Below, piece after piece: positions 1-9,601 of a stretch of 24,877 bases of DNA. The stretch is taken from NCBI GenBank assembly GCA_003427395.1, contig BFEA01000569.1:698491-723367 (forward strand), in the 5' to 3' direction. The notes beneath the pieces are model-generated. The model was not told where the DNA came from. It saw only the letters and a program-made list of their open reading frames with translations, and did no database searches. Made by a program: the position numbers and the translations under genes. Numbering within the stretch: the first letter of the stretch is position 1; the number at the start of each line of letters is the position of its first letter. This DNA is from Chara braunii. Taxonomy: Eukaryota > Streptophyta > Charophyceae > Charales > Characeae.

Positions 1-114
1 TGTGCAGTGTGGACTCTGTCTCCTCTCCCCCTTCTCTTATGCATGTATGGGCATGTATGAGACTGTCTGTGTGTGAGTGGCGGTATAAATCGTCAAACAA
101 CCAAGGTCATAACA

Positions 115-126
115 TGTGTGTATGTA

Positions 127-179
<53 letters not shown>
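115..179. repeat. Compound GT/AG microsatellite
   Basis: A run of GT dinucleotides passes directly into a run of AG dinucleotides. Open frames across it (Cys-Val or Arg-Glu runs) are by-products of the repeat and are not genes. Confidence 0.95.
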
Positions 180-182
<3 letters not shown>

Positions 183-244
183 GTTCCATCGAAAGGATGA
201 GCAAAATCAAATGAATCTACCGCTAGAACATGGAAATATACAAT

Positions 245-289
245 GTTTTTTTTGTTTTGTTTTGTTTTTGTGTGTGTGTGTGTGTGTGT
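245..289. repeat. T-rich tract and GT microsatellite
   Basis: T-runs interrupted by single G residues lead into about ten GT units ending near 289. The flanking 290-460 shows nothing I can name. Confidence 0.9.
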
Positions 290-460
290 CCGAAAACTTA
301 GCAACTGCCGGGGCATTTTGCAAAGTTCGGCAGCGTCCGGTAGAGGTACATTGCAAAGATGGGATCCAACTGATGGCCGGGGTGTTTCGCAAAATGTTTT
401 GTCATCGTCCTTCGCCGCAACGTAGTTGTGGCAGGTTCACTTGTGTTAAAAAAAATTAAT

Positions 461-861
461 AGAAAAAGAAGCACGTAGCCCATCTGCTTTCCCCTCACAG
501 TGCTCACACAAGTGTGAGGGGAAAGCAGATGGGCTACGTTCTTTTTCTTTTACAAGAGCTGAAGAGGGAAAACTTAGTCTTGTAGCATGGTGTGGGCAGA
601 TTGCAGCACGATCTCACAGCTTGAATCGCGCGTCTTGCACGCACTACGTGGAGGAAAAAGAGGGGATCATCCATCGTTCAAACCATGTGTGAGGGGAAAG
701 CAGATGGGCTACGTGTTTTTTTTTTGACAGGTGCGTCTTGCATGCGAAGGTTCGAATGGTGGATGATCCCCTTTTTTCCTCCACGTTGCACGTCTTGCAC
801 GGTTCAAGCTGTGAGCTCGTGCTGCTATCTGCCCACACCATGCTATAAGATAGGTTTTCCC
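461..861. repeat. Nested foldback (inverted-repeat) element
   Basis: Two inverted repeats lie side by side. The first pairs 461-499 with 513-549 across a 13-nt spacer, with only a 2-nt gap near the arm base. The second pairs about 566-684 with 742-861 at high identity. The spacer of the second (687-714) contains another copy of the inner arm of the first, with the core GAGGGGAAAGCAGATGGGCT, so this unit occurs three times (minus, plus, plus). No coding capacity is apparent. The organisation resembles foldback or MITE-type elements; the family is not recognised. Arm divergence argues against a simple assembly mirror. Confidence 0.8.
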
Positions 862-1019
862 GTTGTATCTCTTAGCCCCAACTAGCGGGGTTTAGACTTT
901 TTTGCCAAGTATTCTCCAACGTCGCAACAGTGCCGCTGTGTGAGGTTTTGATCAGATGGGGGGTGAGTACTAGGTGGAACTTGGGATGGCGGGTGAGTGG
1001 AACTTCGCATAGGCAGTGG

Positions 1020-1022
<3 letters not shown>

Positions 1023-1106
<84 letters not shown>
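1023..1106. repeat. CT microsatellite, about 42 units
   Basis: A pure CT run of about 84 bp. The Ser-Leu and Arg-Glu ORFs through it are repeat artefacts. The adjoining 862-1022 and 1107-1225 show no gene that I can support. Confidence 0.95.
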
Positions 1107-1110
<4 letters not shown>

Positions 1111-1225
1111 CTATTGTCATATCTGCTATATACTCAAGAAAAGCATGACTGTGCCAAATTGGACTTTCACCGACTCATCAGGAGGTTGTGTGTTTGCGTG
1201 TGTGTAAGTGATAAGTCTCAGGTAG

Positions 1226-1609
1226 GTGGGGAAGTCGTGTTCAACTGTGTGCCATAGTTTTTTTTTTGTGAGGCCTTGCAACGTCATGAATAAAGTATTC
1301 GACATCGAATGTGCTTGGCATTTGCTGTTCGATATGGAATCCGATCATGCATCTGAAATAGTGCCATTATGGTGGCAGTGCCGAAGTGTCTTGGAGCATT
1401 CCCTGATACTGCAAAAGTTGTGCTTGACCCTACTGGGCTTGCATGGCTCCTCTATCTTAGGCCTGGGATCACCAGACCCATCTCAATTCACTGCCATAGT
1501 TGTGTGTGTTACGATGAGAGGAATGGAAACATGTAGCTTGTCTCTAGAGGCGATGGTCCCTCTCCCGTTAAAGCTAGTTGATTATTTCTCCTTGGTGTTC
1601 ATTAAGTGA
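1226..1609 (+). other. Unresolved open frame, possible exon debris
   Basis: An open frame of 127 codons starts at 1226 and resembles no family I know. A second overlapping frame, 1369-1536 (55 codons), reads MVAVPKCLGAF... followed by VVLDPTGLAWLLYL, which has a more protein-like composition than the longer frame. Two competing frames, no motif and T-rich flanks make a functional gene doubtful. It could be an eroded exon or a transposon fragment. It is listed only so the stretch is not silent. Confidence 0.15.
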
Positions 1610-2595
1610 TTAGGCATGCCACCTGACCTCAGAGGCATGCAAAGAGCTATCGTCTTCCTTGATAGAGCGTATGGTCATTGTAGATGCATTTAATGCAACT
1701 TCCAGTCTACATACAGCCATGACAACTGTGCGTTCTATTCGGGTGAAGACGGTAGGCAAGCTCCACAATAAAGTGGTGGCACGACAAATCAATACCTGTT
1801 TGGAAATGCCAGTCTAGGCATTGGATTCTCCATTCCTGTTGCAATGGAAAAAAAAGGGAAACAGGAAAACGAATTGACAGCTAACCAACAAATGTCACCA
1901 TTAAGGAAATCCATGGGACATCACCATTAGCTGTAGATCTTTCTTATCTATGGAAGAAAGAAAGGGATAGTATATTTCAGTGGTGGGTAGTTTCTTTATA
2001 GAAAAACAAAGCCCACCTCATTAAGGAAATCCGTGGGGCATTGCCACATGCTCATTTGAAATTCCGTGGATTTTTTTAATTTGATTATTTGCCACATTTT
2101 TCATTAATCGAAATTGATTATTTGACACGTAATAAAACTCAGTGCTGCGCAATTTGGCTTTTTTTTTTTTTTACATTTCACTTTCATCGATTAGATCAAA
2201 ACCTAAAAGTTTGCTATGGTGTGCAACCAATGGCCACCTCTTCTAGGGTACTTCTCGTCGATGGGCTCCTCCAGGAGTTTCTTAGCTGCTTCCACGTCTT
2301 TGGTTTGTCCCCTGCTCCAGGAATTAAGGTTACCAAACCGGCTGCGTCGCACATTTATTATTTTTGGTGTTCTATTTTTCACGTTTATTTCTTTTAGGCG
2401 ATAAAATCAAAAGTTATAGCTTTGTTGGCACTTTGGGTGAGATCAAGTGCAGTAGACAGAGAAATATTCTGAGCAGTTTCATGAAAAAAACTGTGAAAGA
2501 AATACGGCATGCCCGTGTTGTTCACTCGTATTTATAACGCACTGAAATAGTAAAACGACCCTTTTTTTGTCTGTGATAGAAAAATAGGCGCCACG
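1610..2595. other. AT-rich stretch with a short direct repeat; no gene seen
   Basis: A motif starting ATTAAGGAAATCC occurs at about 1902 and again at about 2020, each followed by TGGGACATCACCA or TGGGGCATTGCCA, giving an imperfect direct repeat about 118 bp apart. On the minus strand around 2216-2310 a short run reads EAAKKLLEEPIDEKYP, which looks protein-like but is far too short to assign. Part of this stretch could be the 5' non-coding end of the hAT element that follows. Confidence 0.35.
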
Positions 2596-4581
2596 ATGCA
2601 TACAAGCTACCGGTCTGCTGAATCTGGATTGATGGACTCATGTTCTTTGTCCGATGAAAACATTGGCAAGGGAGGTGTGCGAAGTGAGTCCATCACGGAT
2701 GGTAGCAACAAATTGAGTTCTTATTCGAATCTAGATATGATGCAGTTGAAGAGCATGGTTGAGAGGGCATTGAAGAAAGGTGGCCCTCATGCCGACTATT
2801 TTCTCAAGGAAGAGAAAATGAGCGAAGCACCATGTTGGCACAAATTTGCTCATGTCTGTTCACCTGACGGGTCGGCAGTGAAGGCGAACAACAGTGGGTA
2901 TGTCGCATGCAAGAAGTGTTTCACTGTGTATGCCTTCACTACTTCGAATGGGACAAGCTCCTTGAACAACCACAAGTGCAAGGTAGAGAAAGATGCAGGA
3001 GCCATGCGAGTCTTTTCGACAACTGTGCAGCCCTCAACTGTATAGAAAAAGAAAGTCGCGAGGGCAGTAGCATTGATGTGTTGTGATGATCTGTGACCAT
3101 TTTCCATGGCTTCTTATTCTGGTTTTCAAATTGTCGCACATACCATTCTTGATGATGGTATAAGTTCAAATAGAGGGATGGAGGCAGAAAGTTTGTTGCC
3201 AGTGGCAAACACTGTTAAGAACCAGGTGATAGGAATTGCGGCAGACTTGAAGGTCGTGGTAAAGGTGTTGGTAGTGGACCCTTTTGCTGATCGTGCGTGG
3301 GCTGGGTTCACTGTAGATTTGTGGACAGACTCGTTGAAAAACAATTCCTTTATGTTTGTTACTATTCACTTCATTGATAAGAGTTTTAGACTCCATGATA
3401 GGACTCTTCAAGTCAAGGTTTTCCACAATGAGTCACATATGGCCCTTCTTGTCAAGAAAACTTTTCAAAAGTGTCTTGCTAAGTTTGGTTGTGAAGAGCA
3501 CAAGTTGTGTCATGTCTGCTCAGACAGTGGATCCAACATGTCTAAATCTGAAGGTTTCAGAAGTTTGTACATGTGGCATCTATGCGCCGATCATAAGATC
3601 GCAACCATCCTCACAACTTTGCTATCCAAAGCTAAGTTGGCCAAATTTGGGCCTTTCTACATGTATTATGACAAAGCTCCTCAAGTTTATGATGTCATTG
3701 ACTGTTGCAAGGATGTTGTGCGGTTTTCAAGCAAACAAATTTGTAGAATAGTCTAAAAACAACTTTAAAGCAAGAAAATGCAACGAGGTGGAATTCTCTT
3801 CTGCGTTTGTTGAATAGCATTATTGACAATTACGATGACGTGAACACTATTCTCACAAAAAGGTACCGAAATAGACAAAAAATGTAGTTCAATTCGCGAG
3901 AATCGATCGAAAACTTTTGGTTGAGTTGTCACATTTTCTCGCTCAGTTTCAGGAAGCACATTAAACTGGAGAAGTTTTTGGAACCTACACTACACCTTAT
4001 TGTCTTTGAGCGTCATGCTTTGTTGGAGCATTGTGACATTCATCTGAAAGCTCGTTGGCATTGATGCCAACGGTAAGGAACTGGCTTATCCACCTGATTC
4101 TGAGCAAATTATAGAAATCAAGAAGTTGATTAAAGAGGTACTTGTTGAGGAATGGCAGTTGGAGGACTCACATGTTGTGGCTGTACTTTTGGACCCTTGA
4201 CAAAAAGACCGGCTAGAGATTTTTGAGGTCACGTTTGTCCATGTGAAAAGAGGTCAGTCACGCCTAAAGGAGACAATGCAGCACGCTGGTGCAGGGGTCT
4301 TCGAGGGGTTGGATGTTTCAAAAACTGATGAATTTGAAGTCGCCTCACCGCGCCCACGGAAGAGACACAAGGCAATCCCTGGAGTCACAACCTTGGACGG
4401 TTCAGAAGACGAAGAAGAAGATTTTCCCAGTCCGGGCATCACTTCTACATTGGGCGAACAGATTGAGAAAGAAATGTGGTCGTACTTCAGTTTGAAACTA
4501 ACAAAGGATGAGAAGAAGACTTTTAGTATCTTGCTTTGGTGGAAGGCGAAGGGCTCTGCAGTCATCAAGCTAAAATCATAA
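2596..4581 (+). pseudogene. hAT-family transposase, BED zinc finger, decayed and 3'-truncated
   Basis: The hAT transposases cut and paste class II elements. The first segment (2596-3045, 149 residues) carries a BED-type finger: Trp81, Cys105-x2-Cys108, then LNNH126-K-C128. The same frame continues past TAG (3043-3045) and TGA (3094-3096) into PFS, then DLWTDS (first catalytic Asp region), SDSGSNM (second Asp region) and CADHKIATIL. A one-base frame change near 3724 moves the reading to another frame that carries TRWNS (3783-3797) and EKFLEPTLHL. That frame contains TAG at 3744 and 3885. A second frame change near 4040-4071 restores the first frame, with VLLDP, TGA at 4198, an acidic DEEEDF stretch, then an hATC dimerisation start (IEKEMWSYF, then LLWWK). 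The reading diverges after WWK, and the usual C-terminal Ser/Ala-rich ERVFS-type end is missing. Domain order supports the family strongly; it is clearly inactive. Confidence 0.9.
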
Positions 4582-4763
4582 GTGTATGGAGAATACAGCT
4601 CCATAACACATTCTCACCCAAGACCCTTCTACAAGCTAAGCTTAGACCTGCCTCTAAGCCAGTGCCCAACGCAAGGCAGACCTATGGCAACATTTCCCCT
4701 ATTGAGAGTGGATTGCCAGAATTGCCACCTGTCAAAATATAATCTAACTCCTTTAAACTAAGG
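4582..4763. other. Downstream edge of the hAT remnant
   Basis: No hATC continuation is visible in any frame after the WWK motif. A 68-codon open frame (4536-4742) overlaps this stretch but has no recognisable motif. It probably marks where the transposon copy was truncated and joined to the tandem repeats that follow. Confidence 0.3.
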
Positions 4764-5110
4764 AAATTTCGGCATCGCTTCCCGTAGGAAAAGTGTCTTT
4801 CCAAAATTTATACCAGCCTGAATATGAAGACAAAAATAGTCTTCAAGTTTCCAAAGTTCAATTTTTGTCTAACACTCTGAATTAGCAAAAATTTGGGCAG
4901 CAATCCCTTTAGAAAACGAGACTTTCCATATTTTTACTAAGTCATATATAAAATTTAGACAAATTGAACTTTGAAAAGTCAAATTTTGACTAACTTCTTG
5001 GATTTGTAAAAATTTCGGCAGCGCTTCCCGTAGAGAAAGTGGCTTACCAAAATTTATACAAAGCCAAGTATAACAAATGATCCAGAAAATGCGAAAATTG
5101 ACCTAAGTAA
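4764..5110 (+). repeat. Degenerate tandem repeat, about 123-bp period, nearly three copies
   Basis: A motif of the form AAATTTCGGCAGCGCTTCCC followed by GTAG begins at 4764, 4889 (degraded, AAATTTGGGCAGCAATCCC) and 5010, a spacing of 125 and 121 bp. Each is followed by a related AT-rich stretch containing a variant of CCAAAATTTATAC. The unit is unidentified; satellite-like or part of a larger element. Confidence 0.7.
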
Positions 5111-5351
5111 AATAAAATTAACTCGGAAAATGAAAAAATTTGAGCTAACTCCTATTGTTGTAGCACGTGGCGAGCCTCTAAAGCAACTACCTGTCAACCT
5201 GAAACTTAGACTAAGTAGTGATCTCACACAGCTGCATGCAAGGTCAAACCACAAAGGTAAGTACTCTCACCAACCCAAATCACCTTTGGCAAACAATAGT
5301 TCATACCCTTTCAATGAGTTACCCCTTTATACCCAACTTACATAGGGCATC
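5111..5351. other. Spacer between tandem repeat and hairpin array
   Basis: A 71-codon open frame (5130-5345) has no recognised motif and starts inside the end of the tandem-repeat block. Nothing else is supported here. Confidence 0.3.
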
Positions 5352-6169
5352 GAGTTAGGCCATTCATCTTAAAAACAATGCCAACTCCTTGCCTTAGTTA
5401 TACACAAACAGGTTGCACAACTACTTCTCTCTTCATTGGGCATATGACTAAGTTATTCGTCTTACAAACAATGCTTAGTCGCCCTGATCTGTTTAAATAG
5501 CCCAGTTATATATATCTCTCTGAGTTTTGATGTTCAACAGTGGGCGTAGGACTGAGTCATTCATCTTAGAAACAATGCTCAGCCGGCCCAAGTTACCTTC
5601 AATTATAGCTCTACGTTATACTCTCTTAATTTGTGATAAGGCTATAGTCAGACCATTCATCTTAGAAACAATGTCTGACTAGCCTTGTCCTCATAAACAT
5701 ATAGATATAGAAATATAGAGAGTCATATTCCTTTCCTCATATTATAATCCTGTGGCCTCAGACTTAGACCATTCATCTTAGAAACAATATCCAGTCTTTG
5801 GTCTGAACCTCCCTCGTAATAAAACAACCAAAAGAGTTGAGTCATTCGTCTTAGAAACAATGCTCAACCCTCTTTTCTCGGCACAAAAAAAATAGAGTAC
5901 CCTGGGTCAAGACCCAGAGACTGTTCAGAAACCACCCAACCTAAACATCGACCAGACCATTAATCTTAGAAACAATATCTGGTCCTCAAGATTTACACAA
6001 TCAATACCCCACAGAAACAACAACCAGGTAATTCATCTTAGAAACAATGCCTGGTTAAATTAAATAAACATAGCGACCAAGCCATTCGTCTTAGAAATAA
6101 TGTTTGGCCCTTCAGAAAACAGAACAAAACACAGCAGTCATGCCATTCATCTTAGAAACAATGCCTGAC
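5352..6169 (+). repeat. Array of ten stem-loops with a conserved core and covarying stems
   Basis: The core CATTCATCTTAGAAACAATG recurs, with few changes, starting at 5361, 5454, 5558, 5654, 5770, 5843, 5958, 6030, 6083 and 6144 (spacing 53-116 bp). Immediately outside it the flanks pair, with different sequence in each copy: GACTAAG/CTTAGTC, CTGAG/CTCAG, AGTCAGA/TCTGACT, GTTGAG/CTCAAC, GACCAGA/TCTGGTC, AACCAGG/CCTGGTT, CCAAG/TTTGG (one G-T), GAGTTAGG/CCAACTC (one bulge) and GTCATG/CCTGAC (one mismatch). Copy 5 (5770) pairs only loosely. A single unpaired C or T sits between the outer stem and an inner CATT/AATG stem in every well-paired copy. Some stems extend across 2-nt bulges (copies at 5654 and 5843). 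A separate palindrome, CTGGGTC-AA-GACCCAG (5902-5917), lies inside. No protein, CRISPR or known RNA family fits. What is seen is the structure; function is unknown. Confidence 0.85.
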
Positions 6170-6251
6170 CCTATAAGACCCGTTCAAACACAAGCAAAAT
6201 TGCCTTCCTCCCAACCTCCCCCCTTGTGCAACCCCCTTTTTCACAATCTGC

Positions 6252-6276
6252 TTTCAGTCAATCAATAAAACTGAAA
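6252..6276 (+). promoter_or_regulatory. Hairpin exposing an AATAAA signal in its loop
   Basis: TTTCAGT (6252-6258) pairs perfectly with ACTGAAA (6270-6276). The 11-nt spacer ends with AATAAA (6264-6269), a canonical polyadenylation signal. It lies 83 bp after the last array hairpin. It could be a 3'-processing site of a plus-strand transcript through the array; not proven. Confidence 0.45.
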
Positions 6277-6326
6277 CTGAGATTCAAAACATAGCAAGAA
6301 GTACAGGTAGGGGTTATAATTGGGTT

Positions 6327-6332
6327 TATAAA
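6327..6332 (+). promoter_or_regulatory. Candidate TATA box
   Basis: TATAAA within GGGTTTATAAAGGGAGG is a strong RNA polymerase II TATA match in a GC-rich setting. With no downstream gene recognised it may be the promoter of an LTR-type element whose start would fall near 6355-6365. Confidence 0.4.
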
Positions 6333-7484
6333 GGGAGGTGGAAGATTACCACTCAGTTCCCTGCCTCCAAAACTCCTCCCGAGTTCCGGCAGAGCTCCCG
6401 CAATCGGTGGGTGGACTCCCCACAGAATCTTGCTGCGGTCCTACGGGTTGCAATCTAGCCTGCCGTCTTCCTCTCAGAACCAATAGACCAGACTTAGAGT
6501 AAGAAGGACAAAAGTAGAATGGTTTAGTCTCTCAGATCCCAGAGAGGTGCACTCAGACTCGCGAAAGAGGGCCTTGGTATCTTGACTCGCCTGAGGGCCC
6601 CGCAATGTCGGCCCGAACGCATAGTTGCTTACGCAACTGTAGTCAAACTACCAGTTGTTGATTCTCTGGCGTTCCTCCTGATTTCAGTAATAACCTCCTC
6701 CTGAAGCATGTGATCACTCCTTGTAAATTGCAGCAATAGCCTCACTTGTTGACGAAATCACTTTTTCAAACCACACTTCCCCATATGTGGCTAGGACTCC
6801 ACAACACAGCCTAGAGCGATTGCTTCTAAATACGGCACGCCTCCTATTTTGAGCCCTGTTCAAACTCCAGTACTATAGGGCGAGCGTACCACGAATAGAA
6901 GCCGCACTGAACAACGAGTTCGGCAACAACGCTTTACGCTAACCCAGTAAAATCTTAGCTCTTTACAACAACTCTGGGCGTGTAACATACTGTAGCACAC
7001 AGCGCAGTCCATAAGACCCAACAGCGAGCTCAACAGGCTCAACAAAGTGCGCAACAAGTGCACTGTCCATACACAGCGAGACATGATATATGTTGTAATA
7101 ACTCGGCCTGTCAATAGCAACCACCGGCCCCTACTCCACAGTTGCCCGCAACCTACGAGTTGGCAGCGTATCCTGTTGCCGTCGTCAGCAGCAACTCAGG
7201 TGCTCAAAGATGCCGACCTTTTAGACCACCGCCAGTACCAGGTACGTGTTCACGTTCATCTCCCTCACTCTCTGACTCTTTGTTTTTGCTGCTCGCGCCT
7301 CCCCCCCTCCTTTTCCTAGCCTTTATTCCCACGGTCTGTATCTGGTTGCATGTATGGCCAGATTCCAACTGTTACGAGAACAACGACCGAAAGGATGACT
7401 GCGTTTGAATGAGAGACTGTACTAGAGCGAGCACAGCGGAAGTCGGCAACCTCAATCAACCGACACTGCTACCACCACGACGGA
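6333..7484. other. Long stretch without a recognised gene, possible element leader
   Basis: Short ORFs (86 codons minus at 6860-7120, 90 codons plus at 7047-7319) show no domain. A pyrimidine-rich tract lies around 7255-7320. If the TATA at 6327 is used, this would be transcribed leader, but no tRNA-primer site or gag/pol motif is visible. Confidence 0.25.
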
Positions 7485-7672
7485 TTTGGTGGAGACTAGC
7501 ACGGCGTCAGATGTGACGGTGAGCAGCACGGATGGAAGCAATCCCGATGACGCACTGGGATGATCACATCATTAACTATTTGGTGGAGACTAGCACGGCA
7601 TCAGATGCGACGGTGAGCAGCACGGATGGTAGTGATCCCGATGAAGCACTAGGATGATCATATCATTCACTA
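7485..7672 (+). repeat. Exact 94-bp tandem duplication, two copies
   Basis: Copy 1 is 7485-7578 and copy 2 is 7579-7672, in register with no gaps. One frame reads LVETSTASDVTVSSTDGS then NPDDALG and stop in copy 1, and LVETSTASDATVSSTDGS then DPDEALG and stop in copy 2. About half of the changes are synonymous and the rest conservative (V/A, N/D, D/E), suggesting descent from a coding repeat. The ORF is too short to call a gene. Confidence 0.8.
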
Positions 7673-8088
7673 TGAACAGCACAGGCCGAAATCAGAGTGT
7701 TTGCGAACGGGAGCTCCGAGATTACACTGTCAAACCGCGCTGGTGAAGGCACCATCGGATAGAACCGTGCCCCTACTCACCAAATGTGTAAAACGAGAAT
7801 GAACCTTCTGCTAATAGGCGGGGAGATACGTTCCTTGCTATTTGGGTTCGCAGTCTTTCGTTTAGTTCATCCCACAATGCCAATTTCGCCTACCAAAAAA
7901 TGGCCTACTTGAGCTGATCGGTTCTCAGTTTGCCATCGTAGCTCGACTTATTCCTCATCCCGTATCGCCTGCTTTCCCGTGGTAAGTCTCTATCAAACGT
8001 CTTCCTCTCTCTCTTTGTGCGTCCCGCTTACTTCGCCAGCTACCCGTCATCGATCGCTCGTTGCCTCTTGCTCGATTGGCTTCGGCCA

Positions 8089-8091
<3 letters not shown>
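7673..8091. other. No gene seen between the 94-bp repeat and the CT microsatellite
   Basis: No domain-bearing frame and no clear repeat. The left arm of the large inverted repeat might extend into this stretch, but its counterpart lies beyond the window end and cannot be compared. Confidence 0.3.

Positions 8092-8172
<81 letters not shown>
8092..8172. repeat. CT microsatellite at outer end of left arm
   Basis: About 81 bp of CT. It is mirrored by the GA run at 24827-24877, which is cut off by the end of the window. Confidence 0.95.
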
Positions 8173-8174
<2 letters not shown>

Positions 8175-8543
8175 GTCTTATTCTACCTCTACCATTGCTT
8201 CGCGCCTAGGTTAACGACCGGATTCGATCAAGAACCGTGAAGATAGCGAGGTAGCGAGGAGGCCTGCAGCTGCGGCCACCCACTCCGACGGGAACGAGCC
8301 CCCCCCCCCTCCTTTCGTTTACAATTCGGGATTGACTTTCCCGTTAGAATACAGTCGGTGCACCTCTTGAGACGAGCAACACACATGCCAACAGGTAAGT
8401 CCCCAACACCGTGCCTCGCTTCGTGCAACTTCCATCCACCGTGCTACTTCCATCGGTAGGATGAACAGCGCCGAGCAACGGGTAAATCTCCAACTTTGAG
8501 GCTGGCCTCACNCTACCTGTTTCAACGGGATGTACAAAATTGA

Positions 8544-9601
8544 ATGAATCTGTCTGCAAATGCGGTCAGATTCATCCCCCATTTAGGCAAAAGCTACTAC
8601 TCTCCCGGGCGTAGCTCTCACACCTCGCCTCACTAAATCCGTTACTCTATTGCGAAATCTGACACTGCCATCGGATCCGCAATAGGCTAGAACCTCTAAA
8701 ACTGATCTTCTCTCGCCCGATTTCACTCAGAAACGAGCGAGATAAGCATTCCTAACTCCCCCCTTTTTTCCACCATAGCCCCGCGCGACACCTTCTTCAT
8801 CTAGCTATGAATCTACTAACCCATTGCAAGAAGTAACATCGTATTCTAACTCGCAGCCCCTTAAAACCTCCGAAATGAAACTTCCCTCGCCCGTTCTCGT
8901 CAAGTAACGGGCGGAATCATCGACTTTACTCTCTTTCCGTCCTCACTCCTCGCCATAGCTCCACGCTGCAACTTCTCTTTCTTCTCCTATTCTACTAATC
9001 TACCACTAAAACTGACTTCGCCATTCTACTGGCAATGGTCGAAAACCCCCGACTAACACTTGAGCTCGCTCGATTCCATCATGAATCGAGCGAGATCTCG
9101 ATTCTCAAGATCTCAATTCTCACCTCTGCCATCTCCGTCACATCTCGGCACCCCCGCGCGCTAACTTTCTTCTCCACCTCACTTTCTACTAATCCTCCGT
9201 CCCATCTGACTGCGGATTCGGGTTCTCCCACCCTGAAAACCCTTGCCTACATCTTTCCCTCGCTCGTTTTCGTTAAGAAACGAGCGGTACATAGCTTCTC
9301 ACCTTCGCCATAGCCCCTCTTCGTTCCAAATGCACCCGGCGCGACCGGCGTCCGGGTTCATTCGTATTTTTATTTTATTTATTTCTACTGCGTTCGCACT
9401 TTGCTCCGCCCGTTCTGCTCGCCCTCATTCCTCGACTCTGCCATTCCTCTCTTCGATTGCACCTGTTGCAGACGCACGTCCAAATTTGCCCTTCCTTCTA
9501 TGCGTTGGCTGCCTCCGCTGCTGCCTACCTCACTACTCCACTTCAGCTCTGGCCATAGCCCGTAATTCTCCCATGCACCCGGGGCATTTTCCAGCCCGGG
9601 T
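8544..9601 (+). repeat. Chain of hairpins in the left arm, modules of about 175-195 bp
   Basis: Four related stems start with CTCGCYCG at 8712, 8886, 9065 and 9259 (spacing 174, 179, 194). The clearest are CGCCCGTT/AACGGGCG (8888-8913), CTCGCTCGATTC/GAATCGAGCGAG (9065-9094, 12 bp perfect, 6-nt loop) and CGCTCGTTT/AAACGAGCG (9261-9286). Further stems are ATGAATCTG/CAGATTCAT (8544-8575), CTATTGCG/CGCAATAG (8647-8685), ACCCGG/CCGGGT (9334-9357) and ACCCGGG/CCCGGGT (9577-9601). The modules also share a CCATAGCYCC motif and a TCTACTAATC-like motif. The set is mirrored in the right arm. Tandem, diverged modules are seen; function is unknown. Confidence 0.75.

Noticed and set aside
461-861. Palindrome created by assembly or library artefact
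   Set aside because: The arms have diverged by substitutions and small indels, unlike a mirrored read artefact.
930-1148. ORFs rich in Ser-Leu or Arg-Glu (also around 8.1 kb and at the window end)
   Set aside because: They are translations of CT/GA microsatellites.
5352-6169. CRISPR-like array (short repeat, variable spacers)
   Set aside because: Spacers vary widely in length, the repeat core varies, the flanks pair with each other, there are no cas genes, and the context is eukaryotic.
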